Positions 42,302 through 50,163 of a stretch of 64,000 nucleotides of DNA are shown here, one piece after another. The position numbers and the translations under genes are program-made. Source of the DNA: an uncultured Clostridia bacterium (lineage in GTDB: Bacteria > Bacillota > Clostridia > Christensenellales > CAMQZB01). The notes below the pieces were generated by a model. The model saw only the letters and a program-made list of their open reading frames with translations. It was not told the origin of the DNA and made no database searches. Position 1 is the stretch's first letter, and each line of letters opens with the position of its first letter. The stretch covers positions 1-64,000 of the forward strand of contig CAMQZB010000007.1 of the NCBI GenBank assembly GCA_947039455.1, written 5' to 3'.

Positions 42302-43665
42302 TATTCTTTCAATGATTTTTCAATAATGCATTTCACTTCAAACAAACTTAAATTATTGTCCTTAGCCATTTTTGCAAGCTGATCAAATTCTAGTTTGCTT
42401 TTTGAAACCTCAAAACCACAAGAGATTTTTTTGTTAATATTACCTAAAGGCGTGGAAAGGGTTTCGCAAGAACGAGAAAGTTCAAAACGTTGGAATTCCT
42501 TTTTTCGCACGCCGATAGTAGTTGTATGTTTAAAAATCAGTTGCAAAAATTTCTCCACTTCACACTCTAATGTTGTGACAGTGAGAATATTAGCATTACG
42601 CCATTTTTTCATGTAAATAGGAGTGGAGTAAACATCAAGAGCGCCGTTTTCCATAAGAATATTCATAGCAAACCCAAGTTCCTCCCCAGTCATATCGTCA
42701 ATGTTGCAAGACAATTCAACAACGGTTTTCGTTGAAGATTCATTGCATAGAATATCCCCTAAACTTGCACGAATACAGTTAGCAAAAGCGAAATCTTTGG
42801 CACCCATACCGTAACCAATTTTAGTAACAGTCATTGAGGGCATACAAGTGAATTTCTTCACGAATTGTTTAAGTAAAGCAGCCCCAGTAGGAGTTGCAAG
42901 CTCACCTATAATTTCTTCTTTGCTGTAAATAGGAACGCCTTTTAGTAAGTGCAAAGTAGCGGGAGCTGGCACAGGCAAAATGCCATGAGAAGATTTTACA
43001 TGCCCACGACCAACGTGAACTTTAGAAGCGTAAATCACATCAGGAGCAAGCATTTCAATAAGAATACAAACCCCAGTGATGTCCGCAATAGCGTCAAGAG
43101 AACCAAGCTCATGGAAGTGAATATTCTCAATTTCGCAGTTATGAACCAAACTTTCCGCAGAAGCGATAGAGTCATAAACTTCAAGAACATTTTTCTTCAC
43201 AGTTTCAGTAATATTTAAATGCGAAACAATATGACGAATTTCTTTTATTCCATAATTCAAGTGAGTTTTCTCACCACTATGATGATGTACCGCGTCGGTA
43301 GTAGTGGAAGTAGCTTTAGAATTCCTGCTAGAACAAGCGCCGTCTTTAATACTGCAATCGCTGTCATTAGCAGAACAATCGTTATTTAGAGATGTAGAAT
43401 ATTTGCTATCGATAGCAAAATGACTGTCCTTAATAGCGCAATCATATGATTGACAACTTTCAATTTCGCCGTTAATAACCACATCGATGTGAGTACCAAA
43501 AATACTGCATTTCGAAGTGGTTTTGGGTATTATTTCAAGGTTAGGCAAACCAAGATTGTGCATTTGGTTCAAAAAATCATCTTTGTTTTCAACTAATTCA
43601 TACAGGGCGGACATTAACATATCCCCAGCCACACCCATACTACAATCTAAATATAGAGTTTTCAT
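42301..43665 (-). CDS. larC: LarC, nickel insertion enzyme of nickel-pincer nucleotide synthesis
   Basis: It inserts nickel into the pyridinium bis-thiocarboxylate nucleotide, the last step of the lactate-racemase cofactor. The 454-residue protein begins LYLDCSMGVAGDMLMSALYE, and holds NIHFHELGSLDAIADITG and YGMGAKDFAFANCIRASLG, as expected for DUF111/LarC. It is one continuous frame; in Lactobacillus plantarum larC is split and joined by frameshifting. Residues about 66-135 are an unusual Asp/Ser/Cys-rich insert (DCSANDSDCSIKDGAC) ending in a His cluster (HHH, 127-129), a likely nickel-binding loop. Confidence 0.93.
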   Translation of the reverse strand: MKTLYLDCSMGVAGDMLMSALYELVENKDDFLNQMHNLGLPNLEIIPKTTSKCSIFGTHIDVVINGEIESCQSYDCAIKDSHFAIDSKYSTSLNNDCSANDSDCSIKDGACSSRNSKATSTTTDAVHHHSGEKTHLNYGIKEIRHIVSHLNITETVKKNVLEVYDSIASAESLVHNCEIENIHFHELGSLDAIADITGVCILIEMLAPDVIYASKVHVGRGHVKSSHGILPVPAPATLHLLKGVPIYSKEEIIGELATPTGAALLKQFVKKFTCMPSMTVTKIGYGMGAKDFAFANCIRASLGDILCNESSTKTVVELSCNIDDMTGEELGFAMNILMENGALDVYSTPIYMKKWRNANILTVTTLECEVEKFLQLIFKHTTTIGVRKKEFQRFELSRSCETLSTPLGNINKKISCGFEVSKSKLEFDQLAKMAKDNNLSLFEVKCIIEKSLKE

Positions 43666-44423
43666 AAAGTCTCCTTGCTGTTTTTGTTTATCATGCTAGC
43701 TAAGTATCCAGCGCCAAAACCGTTGTCGATATTTACAACTGAAATACCGCTTGCGCAAGAATTTAGCATAGACAAAAGAGCTGAAATGCCACCAAAAGAA
43801 GCACCATAACCAATACTAGTTGGAACGCCTATCACAGGACAATCCGCAAGCCCACCAACAACGGAAGCAAGTGCGCCCTCCATTCCGGCAATAGCGATAA
43901 TCACCTTTGCGTTCATAATAGTTTCAGTGTGAGCAAGTAATCTGTGAATACCTGCAACCCCCACATCGTACAAACGAACCACGTTATTTCCAAGAAATTC
44001 AGCAGTCAAAGCAGCCTCTTCCGCAACGGGCATATCGCTAGTACCGCCAGTAGCGATAACGATTTTTCCAGCTGATGTGATAGGATTATTTTCCCCAACA
44101 ACACCGATTCTACCCATTTCGTAATAAGTAAATGGCAATTCTTTTTGAATTTCTTCAGCTTTATCAGAACTAAGGCGAGTAATCAAAACATTTTCCTCAC
44201 CGTTTTTAATAATACTTTTGCAAATCTCAACAATTTGACTAACAGTTTTTCCTTCCCCAAAAATAACTTCAGAAGCGCCCTGACGAAGTTTTCTGTGGTA
44301 ATCAACTTTAGCGAAACCTAAATCTTCAAAAGGTTGAATTTTCAGTTTAGCCACAGCCTCATCAACAGTGATAGTGCCGTTTTTAACATCAGTTAAAGTT
44401 TTCGTGATATCATAATTTGACAT
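43662..44423 (-). CDS. larB: LarB, pyridinium-3,5-biscarboxylate nucleotide synthase
   Basis: It carboxylates nicotinic acid adenine dinucleotide and cleaves it to the first intermediate of the nickel-pincer cofactor. The 253-residue protein shows DYHRKLRQGASEVIFGEGKT near residue 45 and the AIR-carboxylase-like core TGGTSDMPVAEEAALTAEFLG, YDVGVAGIHRLL and PTSIGYGASFGGI. ATG 44423 follows AGGAG, 2 nt after larE; its stop overlaps larC by 4 nt. Confidence 0.95.
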   Translation of the reverse strand: MSNYDITKTLTDVKNGTITVDEAVAKLKIQPFEDLGFAKVDYHRKLRQGASEVIFGEGKTVSQIVEICKSIIKNGEENVLITRLSSDKAEEIQKELPFTYYEMGRIGVVGENNPITSAGKIVIATGGTSDMPVAEEAALTAEFLGNNVVRLYDVGVAGIHRLLAHTETIMNAKVIIAIAGMEGALASVVGGLADCPVIGVPTSIGYGASFGGISALLSMLNSCASGISVVNIDNGFGAGYLASMINKNSKETL

Positions 44424-44425
44424 TG

Positions 44426-45184
44426 TTAAATCTCCTCGCCTTTTCTCATTTCTAAATCAAGATGTACTTTTTCAAAGTGTATTTTAATAGTATTTTCAAT
44501 TTCTTTAATATGTTTAGTAAATTTTTCAAAATCATTATTGGTAATTTGCAAAACAGCAATGTTGTTATTTACTCTAAGTCTAAAATCAGAAAACCCAAGA
44601 TTTCTCAAAGCGTTTTCGCAAATTTCTATTTTATTTAAAAGTGTGGTTGTGATTTCGTTGTTAGTAGAAATACGAGTAGCAAGGCAAGAATAAGAATATT
44701 TATTCCAAGTGAAAAGGTTAGCAACCCTAGAAAGTTTCCTTACATTGTCTTTAGTTAATGAACATAATCGAAGTGGAGAAAGAACGTTTAATTCCGTCAA
44801 AGCCTTCATTCCTGGGCGATCATTTTCGCTGTCAGAAGCATTAGTTCCATCGATAATAGTGGTAAACCCGTCTTTTTTCGCATTTTCAATTATTGCAGTA
44901 AATATTTCATTCTTGCAATGATAACAACGGTTGGAAGGGTTTGATTTAATAGTGCTATTAGCTAAAACGTCAAGTTCAATAATTCGCAAATCAACATCAA
45001 GCTTACTTGCCAACTTCAATGCGTCTTGATATTCAAACTCAGGCTGAAACTGTGATTTAACGTAATATGCAGTAACTCTTTTGCAGTGCTTTTTACCTTC
45101 ATATAATAAGTATGAGGAGTCAACACCCCCTGAAAATGCTATTGCCACATCACTGTGATGGTGAAAAAAATCTTTTAATGTCAT
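44426..45184 (-). CDS. larE: LarE, sacrificial sulfur transferase of nickel-pincer nucleotide synthesis
   Basis: It converts the two carboxylates to thiocarboxylates after AMP activation. The 252-residue protein has the PP-loop AIAFSGGVDSSYLL (residues 14-27), SNRCYHCKNEIF (CxxC) and YSYSCLATRI, where Cys167 corresponds by position to the cysteine that gives up its sulfur in the L. plantarum enzyme. The additional C87 and C90 raise the possibility of a cluster-assisted, non-sacrificial variant, as described for some three-Cys LarE proteins. It is the first gene of the operon, with AGGAG before the ATG. Confidence 0.93.
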   Translation of the reverse strand: MTLKDFFHHHSDVAIAFSGGVDSSYLLYEGKKHCKRVTAYYVKSQFQPEFEYQDALKLASKLDVDLRIIELDVLANSTIKSNPSNRCYHCKNEIFTAIIENAKKDGFTTIIDGTNASDSENDRPGMKALTELNVLSPLRLCSLTKDNVRKLSRVANLFTWNKYSYSCLATRISTNNEITTTLLNKIEICENALRNLGFSDFRLRVNNNIAVLQITNNDFEKFTKHIKEIENTIKIHFEKVHLDLEMRKGEEI

Positions 45185-45217
45185 TGATTGTATGCTCCTA
45201 AAGATGAAAATAAAAAA

Positions 45218-45268
45218 AAGGTATCAACTTATTATAACAAGGCAATTTGCCTTTTAAGTTGACACCTT
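45218..45268 (-). terminator. attenuator terminator in the larE leader
   Basis: Hairpin arms AAGGTATCAACTT (45218-45230) and AAGTTGACACCTT (45256-45268), with an inner stem AAGGCAA / TTGCCTT. Eight As at 45212-45219 become a T run on the minus strand. It lies between the promoter and larE, so it can stop the operon's own transcript. Confidence 0.85.
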
Positions 45269-45475
45269 CAATGCGTCGATTTAATATTGTGTAGTAATTG
45301 TCTATTTCAGTTGTTTTATAACTGAATTGAATAGATTATAAATTTATGTAGTAGATAGTGCAGTTATTTAATCTAGTAATACATTTGTATAGCTAGTTTG
45401 ATTTAATATTATAAACTGCGATAGTTAAAATTGACTTTTGTCAAACTCAAGCACTTTTGCACTTGATTATATTAC
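45269..45475 (-). promoter_or_regulatory. structured 5' leader of the lar-nik operon (candidate metal-sensing RNA)
   Basis: From the predicted start near 45470 the minus-strand RNA can form: TTGAC-AAAA-GTCAA near 45430-45445; a two-tier stem with outer arms GCAGTT / AACTGC (45360-45365 and 45414-45419) and inner CTAG / CTAG with ATACA-TT-TGTAT (45373-45396); and TTCAGTT / AACTGAA (45306-45326). The attenuator terminator at 45218-45268 follows. I do not recognise a known riboswitch, including the NiCo class. Confidence 0.5.
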
Positions 45476-45476
45476 T

Positions 45477-45505
45477 ATTTTACCACTAAACACCAATACA
45501 GTCAA
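45477..45505 (-). promoter_or_regulatory. sigma-A promoter of the lar-nik operon
   Basis: On the minus strand: -35 TTGACT (45505-45500), 17-bp spacer, -10 TAAAAT (45482-45477). It lies about 295 bp before the larE start. Confidence 0.7.
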
Positions 45506-45712
45506 GAGTTTTAACAAAATAATTTCAATAATCAACAAAGTTATACATAAGTAAACAATATGCACAACCCACAAAAACATCAATTAGCGATCACAAACTC
45601 AACAACACCACAACCTAGTATACGCCAAGAATAACTACAACACACAACCAGCACAACCCAACAACTGCAGGTTGAAGCCACAAATGGAAAAAAATATTTT
45701 TTCAAAAAACAC
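45506..45712. other. gene-free G-poor stretch between divergent operons
   Basis: About 200 bp of A/C-rich, G-poor plus-strand sequence with CAACA/CACAA words. No open frame with a ribosome site and no clear hairpin was found. The flanking promoters point outward. Confidence 0.5.
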
Positions 45713-45741
45713 TTGACTTACAAAATAATCTGTGTTAATAT
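45713..45741 (+). promoter_or_regulatory. sigma-A promoter of the metal-resistance operon
   Basis: -35 TTGACT (45713-45718), 17-bp spacer, -10 TAATAT (45736-45741). Confidence 0.75.
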
Positions 45742-45751
45742 ATTACTACAA

Positions 45752-45767
45752 TTGAGCAATCGTTCAA
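45752..45767 (+). promoter_or_regulatory. candidate ArsR/CadC-type operator
   Basis: The imperfect inverted repeat TTGAGC-AATC-GTTCAA starts about 10 bp after the -10 box, followed by another TTCAA. Position and half-site resemble operators of CadC/SmtB repressors, and the downstream gene encodes one. Autoregulation is inferred. Confidence 0.5.
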
Positions 45768-45805
45768 GTGTTCAAATAAATGCAAAAAAAACAGAGGGTA
45801 ACTAC

Positions 45806-46414
45806 ATGAAAAATAAAGACAGCGAAAAAAAGAAAAACAAGAAATTGAAAAAAGAGAAAAAGCTACTAGAGATTACTACTGAAAACGTAAACAGCGGAAG
45901 TGCTGAGAAAATACACCACGCAAGTGTCGAAAATACACACTACGAAAGTGGCGAAAAAGTAAACAGTAAAAGTGCTGAAAACTCACACAACGAAAATACT
46001 GAATTTCAGAGTTGTAATTGTGATGATGCTCATTCAAATTGTGGTGGGATTCATGAGAGTAAAAGCAGTGATGATATGTGCGGAGAGAAGCACATACACG
46101 GTGAAGCAGTGGAATTAGTGAGAGAGAGAATGCCTAAAGAAGAACTTCTTGTGGATCTTGCAGACTTATTTAAAGTGTTCGGAGACTCAACTCGTACAAA
46201 AATAATCTCAGCTTTGTTCTTGCAAGAACTTTGCGTATGCGACATTGCGGAGATAGTGAATATGTCAATCTCAGCGGTTTCACATCAGCTTAGAATTTTG
46301 CGAAACACAAAAATAGTAAAAAATCGCAAGGTAGGGAAAGAAGTTTTTTACAGCCTTGACGATAATCACGTATATCAAATATTTCAAATGGGTCTAGCTC
46401 ATTTAACGCACTAA
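45806..46414 (+). CDS. CadC/CzrA-type ArsR-family metal repressor with long metal-binding N-terminus
   Basis: 202 residues; ordinary members have about 110-120. Residues 110-202 are the winged-helix domain, with ELCVCD (141-146, the alpha-3 Cys pair of CadC), the recognition helix SISAVSHQLRILR, and D186, H188, H199 and H202, whose spacing (0, 2, 13, 16) equals the alpha-5 zinc site of CzrA. The first 100 residues are extra: a Lys-rich head, four 8-residue repeats (SAEKIHHA, SVENTHYE, SGEKVNSK, SAENSHNE; 32-63), then a Cys/His-rich stretch (SCNCDDAHSNC; MCGEKHIHGE). It probably represses its operon until Zn2+, Cd2+ or Pb2+ binds. Confidence 0.9.
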   Translation: MKNKDSEKKKNKKLKKEKKLLEITTENVNSGSAEKIHHASVENTHYESGEKVNSKSAENSHNENTEFQSCNCDDAHSNCGGIHESKSSDDMCGEKHIHGEAVELVRERMPKEELLVDLADLFKVFGDSTRTKIISALFLQELCVCDIAEIVNMSISAVSHQLRILRNTKIVKNRKVGKEVFYSLDDNHVYQIFQMGLAHLTH

Positions 46415-46512
46415 AATCTCACCTATATAATGATATAGAGAAAACAAAAGAAAATAAATAACAAAAAATACACTTACAAAATTAATAAATAATAAAAAAG
46501 AGGTAAAATATT

Positions 46513-46734
46513 ATGAATAAAAAGTATACAATAAAGAATATAGACTGTGGACACTGTGCGGAAAAAATTGAAAGCAAAATCAATGATTTATCTAGTGTAA
46601 ACAGCTGTCAAATAAATTTCCTATCACAAAAAATCACTTTAGATATCGACGATGATAAAGTGGAATCAGCAATGGTTGAAATAAATAAAATAGTGAAAAA
46701 AGTTGAACCTGATTGCGAAATAGTAGTGAAATAG
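46513..46734 (+). CDS. free-standing HMA metal-binding protein
   Basis: 73 residues, one heavy-metal-associated domain with the metal site DCGHCAEKIE (Cys12, Cys15) and the ferredoxin-like pattern through IVVK. Such a domain is usually fused to the N-terminus of the P1B ATPase; here it is a separate chain ending 2 nt before the ATPase start. It probably passes Zn2+/Cd2+ to the pump. A strong GAGGT site precedes the ATG. Confidence 0.9.
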   Translation: MNKKYTIKNIDCGHCAEKIESKINDLSSVNSCQINFLSQKITLDIDDDKVESAMVEINKIVKKVEPDCEIVVK

Positions 46735-46736
46735 CT

Positions 46737-48575
46737 ATGGAAAGACAAATTAAAAGCAGAATTTTGCAAATAGTTGTGGCGGTAATTCTACTAATCACAG
46801 CACTAGTAGTCCAAAGTGTGATGGAATTAAATTTCTATGTTAAACTAGCTTTATTTATTTTGCCATACTTAGCTATTGGTTATAAAGTATTAATAAAAGC
46901 GGTGAGAAACATCTTGCACGGACAGGTGTTTGACGAGAATTTCCTAATGGCAATTGCAAGTATTGGAGCAATGGTTTTAGGTGAATATAGCGAAGCTGTT
47001 GCGGTGATGTTATTCTATCAAGTAGGAGAGCTTTTCGAGAAAATAGCAGTAGGAAAATCAAGACGATCAATTTCTGAACTAATGGATATAGCGCCCTCAG
47101 TGGCTAATCGTTTCAATAATGGAAATTGGGTTGAAATTGACCCTGAAGAAGTGTTAATAGGCGATAAATTGCTAGTGAAAGTAGGGCAATGTATTCCTGT
47201 TGACGGCATAATTCAAAGGGGAAATAGTACTCTTGATATGTCAGCGTTAACGGGAGAATCTTTGCCAGTAGACGTAGTTCCCAATGACAAGTTAATCAGC
47301 GGAAGCATAAATTTAGGTGCACCAATAGAGATGATAGCGGAATCGGAATATGAAAATTCTACAGTAGCAAAAATACTTGATTTAGTGGAAAATTCATCAT
47401 CAAAGAAGTCAAAAGCGGAGCAGTTTATCAAGAAATTCTCAAGATATTACACTCCAACGGTGGTTTTTCTAGCACTAGCAATTGCAATTATTCCATCATT
47501 ATTCACAAGTGATTGGTCGGGTAATTTATACAAAGCAATGATGTTTCTAGTGGTGTCATGCCCATGTGCCCTAGTGATTTCAGTACCCCTTAGTTTCTTT
47601 GCTGGAATAGGTTCAGCAAGTTCAAAAGGAGTACTAATAAAAGGCAGTAACTACATGGAAATTCTAGCGAAAGCAAATGTTTTCCTAATGGACAAAACTG
47701 GAACTATAACAAAAGGTTCTTTTAAAGTGGTGAAGATTAATTCTAAAATCATGGCGGAAGAAAAATTCATGGAAATTCTAGCAAGTGTTGAACAGTATTC
47801 TAATCACCCAATAGCAAAGTCAATTATTGAGAGCCACAAAGGCAGATTGGTTGAATTAACCTGTGAAGAAATCTCAGGAAAAGGCATGGTTGGTATCTAT
47901 GAGAAAGTGAAATACTATGTTGGAAATGCAAAACTTATGGAAGAAATTCATCCTAATTTCACAGCGGTTGAAACTGTGGGAACGGTGATTTATTTAGCTA
48001 CTGAAAAAGAGCTTTTAGGTGAAGTAATAGTTTCAGACACAGTGAAAGAAAGCTCAATAGTTGCCCTTGATTGGTTCAAAGAAAAGAAATATAAAACAGT
48101 AATGCTAACAGGGGACAACGAAGCCGTGGCAAATGCAGTAGCTAATGAAGTAGGAGTAGCGGAGTATCACAGCCAGCTTTTACCACAAGACAAAGTAGCA
48201 TATATTGACAATCTTATGAACAGCAAAAAGGCAAAAGATGTAATCGCATTTTGCGGTGACGGAATCAACGATGCACCGTCCTTAATGCGAGCGGATATCG
48301 GAATAGCCATGGGCGGAATAGGTTCAGGCGTTGCGATAGAATCAGCGGACATCGTACTTATGAAAGACGATTTATCTGCTATAATCAAAGCGAAAAAAAT
48401 TGCTAACAAAACAATGGCAATCGTAAAACAAAACATCATTTTCTCACTAGCAATAAAGTTCGGAGTGTTGTTTCTAACAACAGCAGGACTTGGCAACATC
48501 TGGTACGCAATATTTGCAGATGTGGGAGTAACGATAATCGCAGTACTAAACGCACTAAGAAGTTTCAAAAACTAA
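46737..48575 (+). CDS. cadA: P1B-type heavy-metal-exporting ATPase (Zn/Cd class)
   Basis: 612 residues. It lacks its own HMA domain; residues 1-80 start directly with membrane helices. Motifs in order: TGES (actuator), the ion-binding SCPCALVISVPLSFF, the phosphorylation site DKTGTITKG, the SNHPIAKSI nucleotide region (SxHP) and GDGINDAPSLMRADIGIAMG. CPC with this context is typical of the Zn2+/Cd2+/Pb2+ group. It uses ATP to export metal across the membrane. It is coupled to the HMA gene by 2-nt spacing, under control of the upstream repressor. Confidence 0.93.
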   Translation: MERQIKSRILQIVVAVILLITALVVQSVMELNFYVKLALFILPYLAIGYKVLIKAVRNILHGQVFDENFLMAIASIGAMVLGEYSEAVAVMLFYQVGELFEKIAVGKSRRSISELMDIAPSVANRFNNGNWVEIDPEEVLIGDKLLVKVGQCIPVDGIIQRGNSTLDMSALTGESLPVDVVPNDKLISGSINLGAPIEMIAESEYENSTVAKILDLVENSSSKKSKAEQFIKKFSRYYTPTVVFLALAIAIIPSLFTSDWSGNLYKAMMFLVVSCPCALVISVPLSFFAGIGSASSKGVLIKGSNYMEILAKANVFLMDKTGTITKGSFKVVKINSKIMAEEKFMEILASVEQYSNHPIAKSIIESHKGRLVELTCEEISGKGMVGIYEKVKYYVGNAKLMEEIHPNFTAVETVGTVIYLATEKELLGEVIVSDTVKESSIVALDWFKEKKYKTVMLTGDNEAVANAVANEVGVAEYHSQLLPQDKVAYIDNLMNSKKAKDVIAFCGDGINDAPSLMRADIGIAMGGIGSGVAIESADIVLMKDDLSAIIKAKKIANKTMAIVKQNIIFSLAIKFGVLFLTTAGLGNIWYAIFADVGVTIIAVLNALRSFKN

Positions 48576-48608
48576 AACAAAATCAAAAATAAGATATATA
48601 TTATATAA

Positions 48609-48650
48609 ATACCACCATAGCAAGAGAAATTTGCTGTGGTGGTTTTTCGT
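48609..48650 (+). terminator. intrinsic terminator after the metal ATPase
   Basis: The 13-bp hairpin ACCACCATAGCAA / TTGCTGTGGTGGT (one wobble) is followed by five Ts. Confidence 0.9.
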
Positions 48651-48759
48651 TAGTGTTTTATATATGGTGAAATTATTATTTTAGAGAAAAAGTGTATAAG
48701 AATAAGAAAAAGCGGCAATATTTTAAGGATAGATAATAATAACAAAAAACGAGGAATTA

Positions 48760-49968
48760 ATGATTATGAGAAAGATAATTTGTATAATATTAGTGGTGGC
48801 GATGTTGTGTTCAATGACAGCTTGTAGTGGTGAAACGGTGTTTGTCACAGGAATTGAAGTGAATGATTATGAAGCCACAATTTTACTTAACGAGAAAATA
48901 GTAATAAAAGCAAGCGTGGTGCCATACAATGCCAGCAACCAAAAAATAGTATGGGAAAGCTCCGACGAAAAAGTAGCCTCGGTAGCCAACGGTGTAGTAC
49001 TTGGAAAAACCGAAGGGGTAGCCACAATCTCAGCTAGAACTGCGGACGGTGACTTTGTTTCTAAGGTTGATATAGAAGTAATTTCTGATGAACTTCTTGT
49101 GTCAAAAGCATATAATTATGAAACGGAAGGCTTTGGACGATATAAGTTTTCAAGAATAAATGACGCACTAGCTAGCTGTAATGACGGAGATCGAATACGC
49201 GTTATGTCAGGGGTTTATAACGAAGTGGTGAACATAACAAAACCAGTTGAAATGTACGGTGAAAAAGCGTATATTGATGGACATATGGTTATTGGAAGTA
49301 ATAGGGATAAAATCAATGTAACGGATACAATTATTGATGGATTTACCTTTGTTGAAGGAAATAAAGTAGAAATGGTTACGGGGCTTTCTAACGTATATAT
49401 AGGAAAAGGCGTGGGTGATTTAGAAATTCGCAATTGCAGTTTTATAGGAGAAAGCGGAACATCTCACGGCATATCAACAATTACTGGACGTGAAGGAATA
49501 TCTATTGATGGATTGACAATCGAGAGATGTGAATTTACTAATTATGAAAACCCAATTGACTTTAATCAATACGTATCAAAAGCCAACGTAATAGATAACA
49601 AATTTAACAACTGTCAATACGCAATGAGCCTTGAAGGTGCACAAAAAACTGTTATTGAAGGTAACGTATTTGAAAACAGCGGAGTGCTTATAGCTGAGCA
49701 TGCACAAGTAGCCACATCAAGAATTCAAATAGAGCAAAACAAAATTATTTCACCATATAAAGACGGTGAAGGGAATGAAGGTCACTTGTTTTCATTACAC
49801 CTTGGAACGCTTAGAAAAGGGGATGAGCTTGATTTATCAAACAATAATTTCTTTGGGAAAAAAGTATCAGTAATGACAAAGAGCGATAAAGAAAAGCTGT
49901 ATGAGTTAATAGACGTGAAAGACCCTGTAACATTACAAAATGATTATTCATATATAGTTATAGATTAA
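48760..49968 (+). CDS. lipoprotein with Big2 domain and right-handed beta-helix
   Basis: 402 residues. A lipoprotein signal (IICIILVVAMLCSMTAC; lipobox MTAC) is followed by a bacterial Ig-like Big2 domain (about 30-110: GIEVNDYEATILLNEKI ... WESSDEKVASVANGVVLGKTEGVATISA) and a parallel beta-helix (about 130-370) with NCSF, RCEFTNY, NKFNNC and NVFENS rungs. Beta-helix proteins often bind or cleave polysaccharides; no catalytic set was identified. It is anchored outside the membrane. ATG 48766 is an alternative start. Monocistronic. Confidence 0.85.
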   Translation: MIMRKIICIILVVAMLCSMTACSGETVFVTGIEVNDYEATILLNEKIVIKASVVPYNASNQKIVWESSDEKVASVANGVVLGKTEGVATISARTADGDFVSKVDIEVISDELLVSKAYNYETEGFGRYKFSRINDALASCNDGDRIRVMSGVYNEVVNITKPVEMYGEKAYIDGHMVIGSNRDKINVTDTIIDGFTFVEGNKVEMVTGLSNVYIGKGVGDLEIRNCSFIGESGTSHGISTITGREGISIDGLTIERCEFTNYENPIDFNQYVSKANVIDNKFNNCQYAMSLEGAQKTVIEGNVFENSGVLIAEHAQVATSRIQIEQNKIISPYKDGEGNEGHLFSLHLGTLRKGDELDLSNNNFFGKKVSVMTKSDKEKLYELIDVKDPVTLQNDYSYIVID

Positions 49969-49977
49969 CATAAGTTA

Positions 49978-50028
49978 GAAAAAGCTGTAATTCACCGTAA
50001 AGATATGGAGAGTTACAGCTTTTTTTAA
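49978..50028 (+). terminator. intrinsic terminator after the beta-helix lipoprotein gene
   Basis: Arms AAAAAGCTGTAA (49979-49990) and TTACAGCTTTTT (from 50013) with a T run. Confidence 0.88.
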
Positions 50029-50068
50029 TGTGAATTTTACCATACTTAAAGTACTAGCGAAAATTACA

Positions 50069-50123
50069 TTGACAATAAAAGTTAATAGATATAGACTAAT
50101 ATAGTTAAATAATGTGATATAAT
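50069..50123 (+). promoter_or_regulatory. promoter region of the ABC exporter operon
   Basis: Two candidates: TTGACA (50069-50074) with a 17-bp spacer and TAGACT (50092-50097); and an extended -10 TGA-TATAAT (50115-50123). Confidence 0.5.
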
Positions 50124-50163
50124 TTAATAAATAATAAAATTTATAGAGATAGAGAGGACATAG

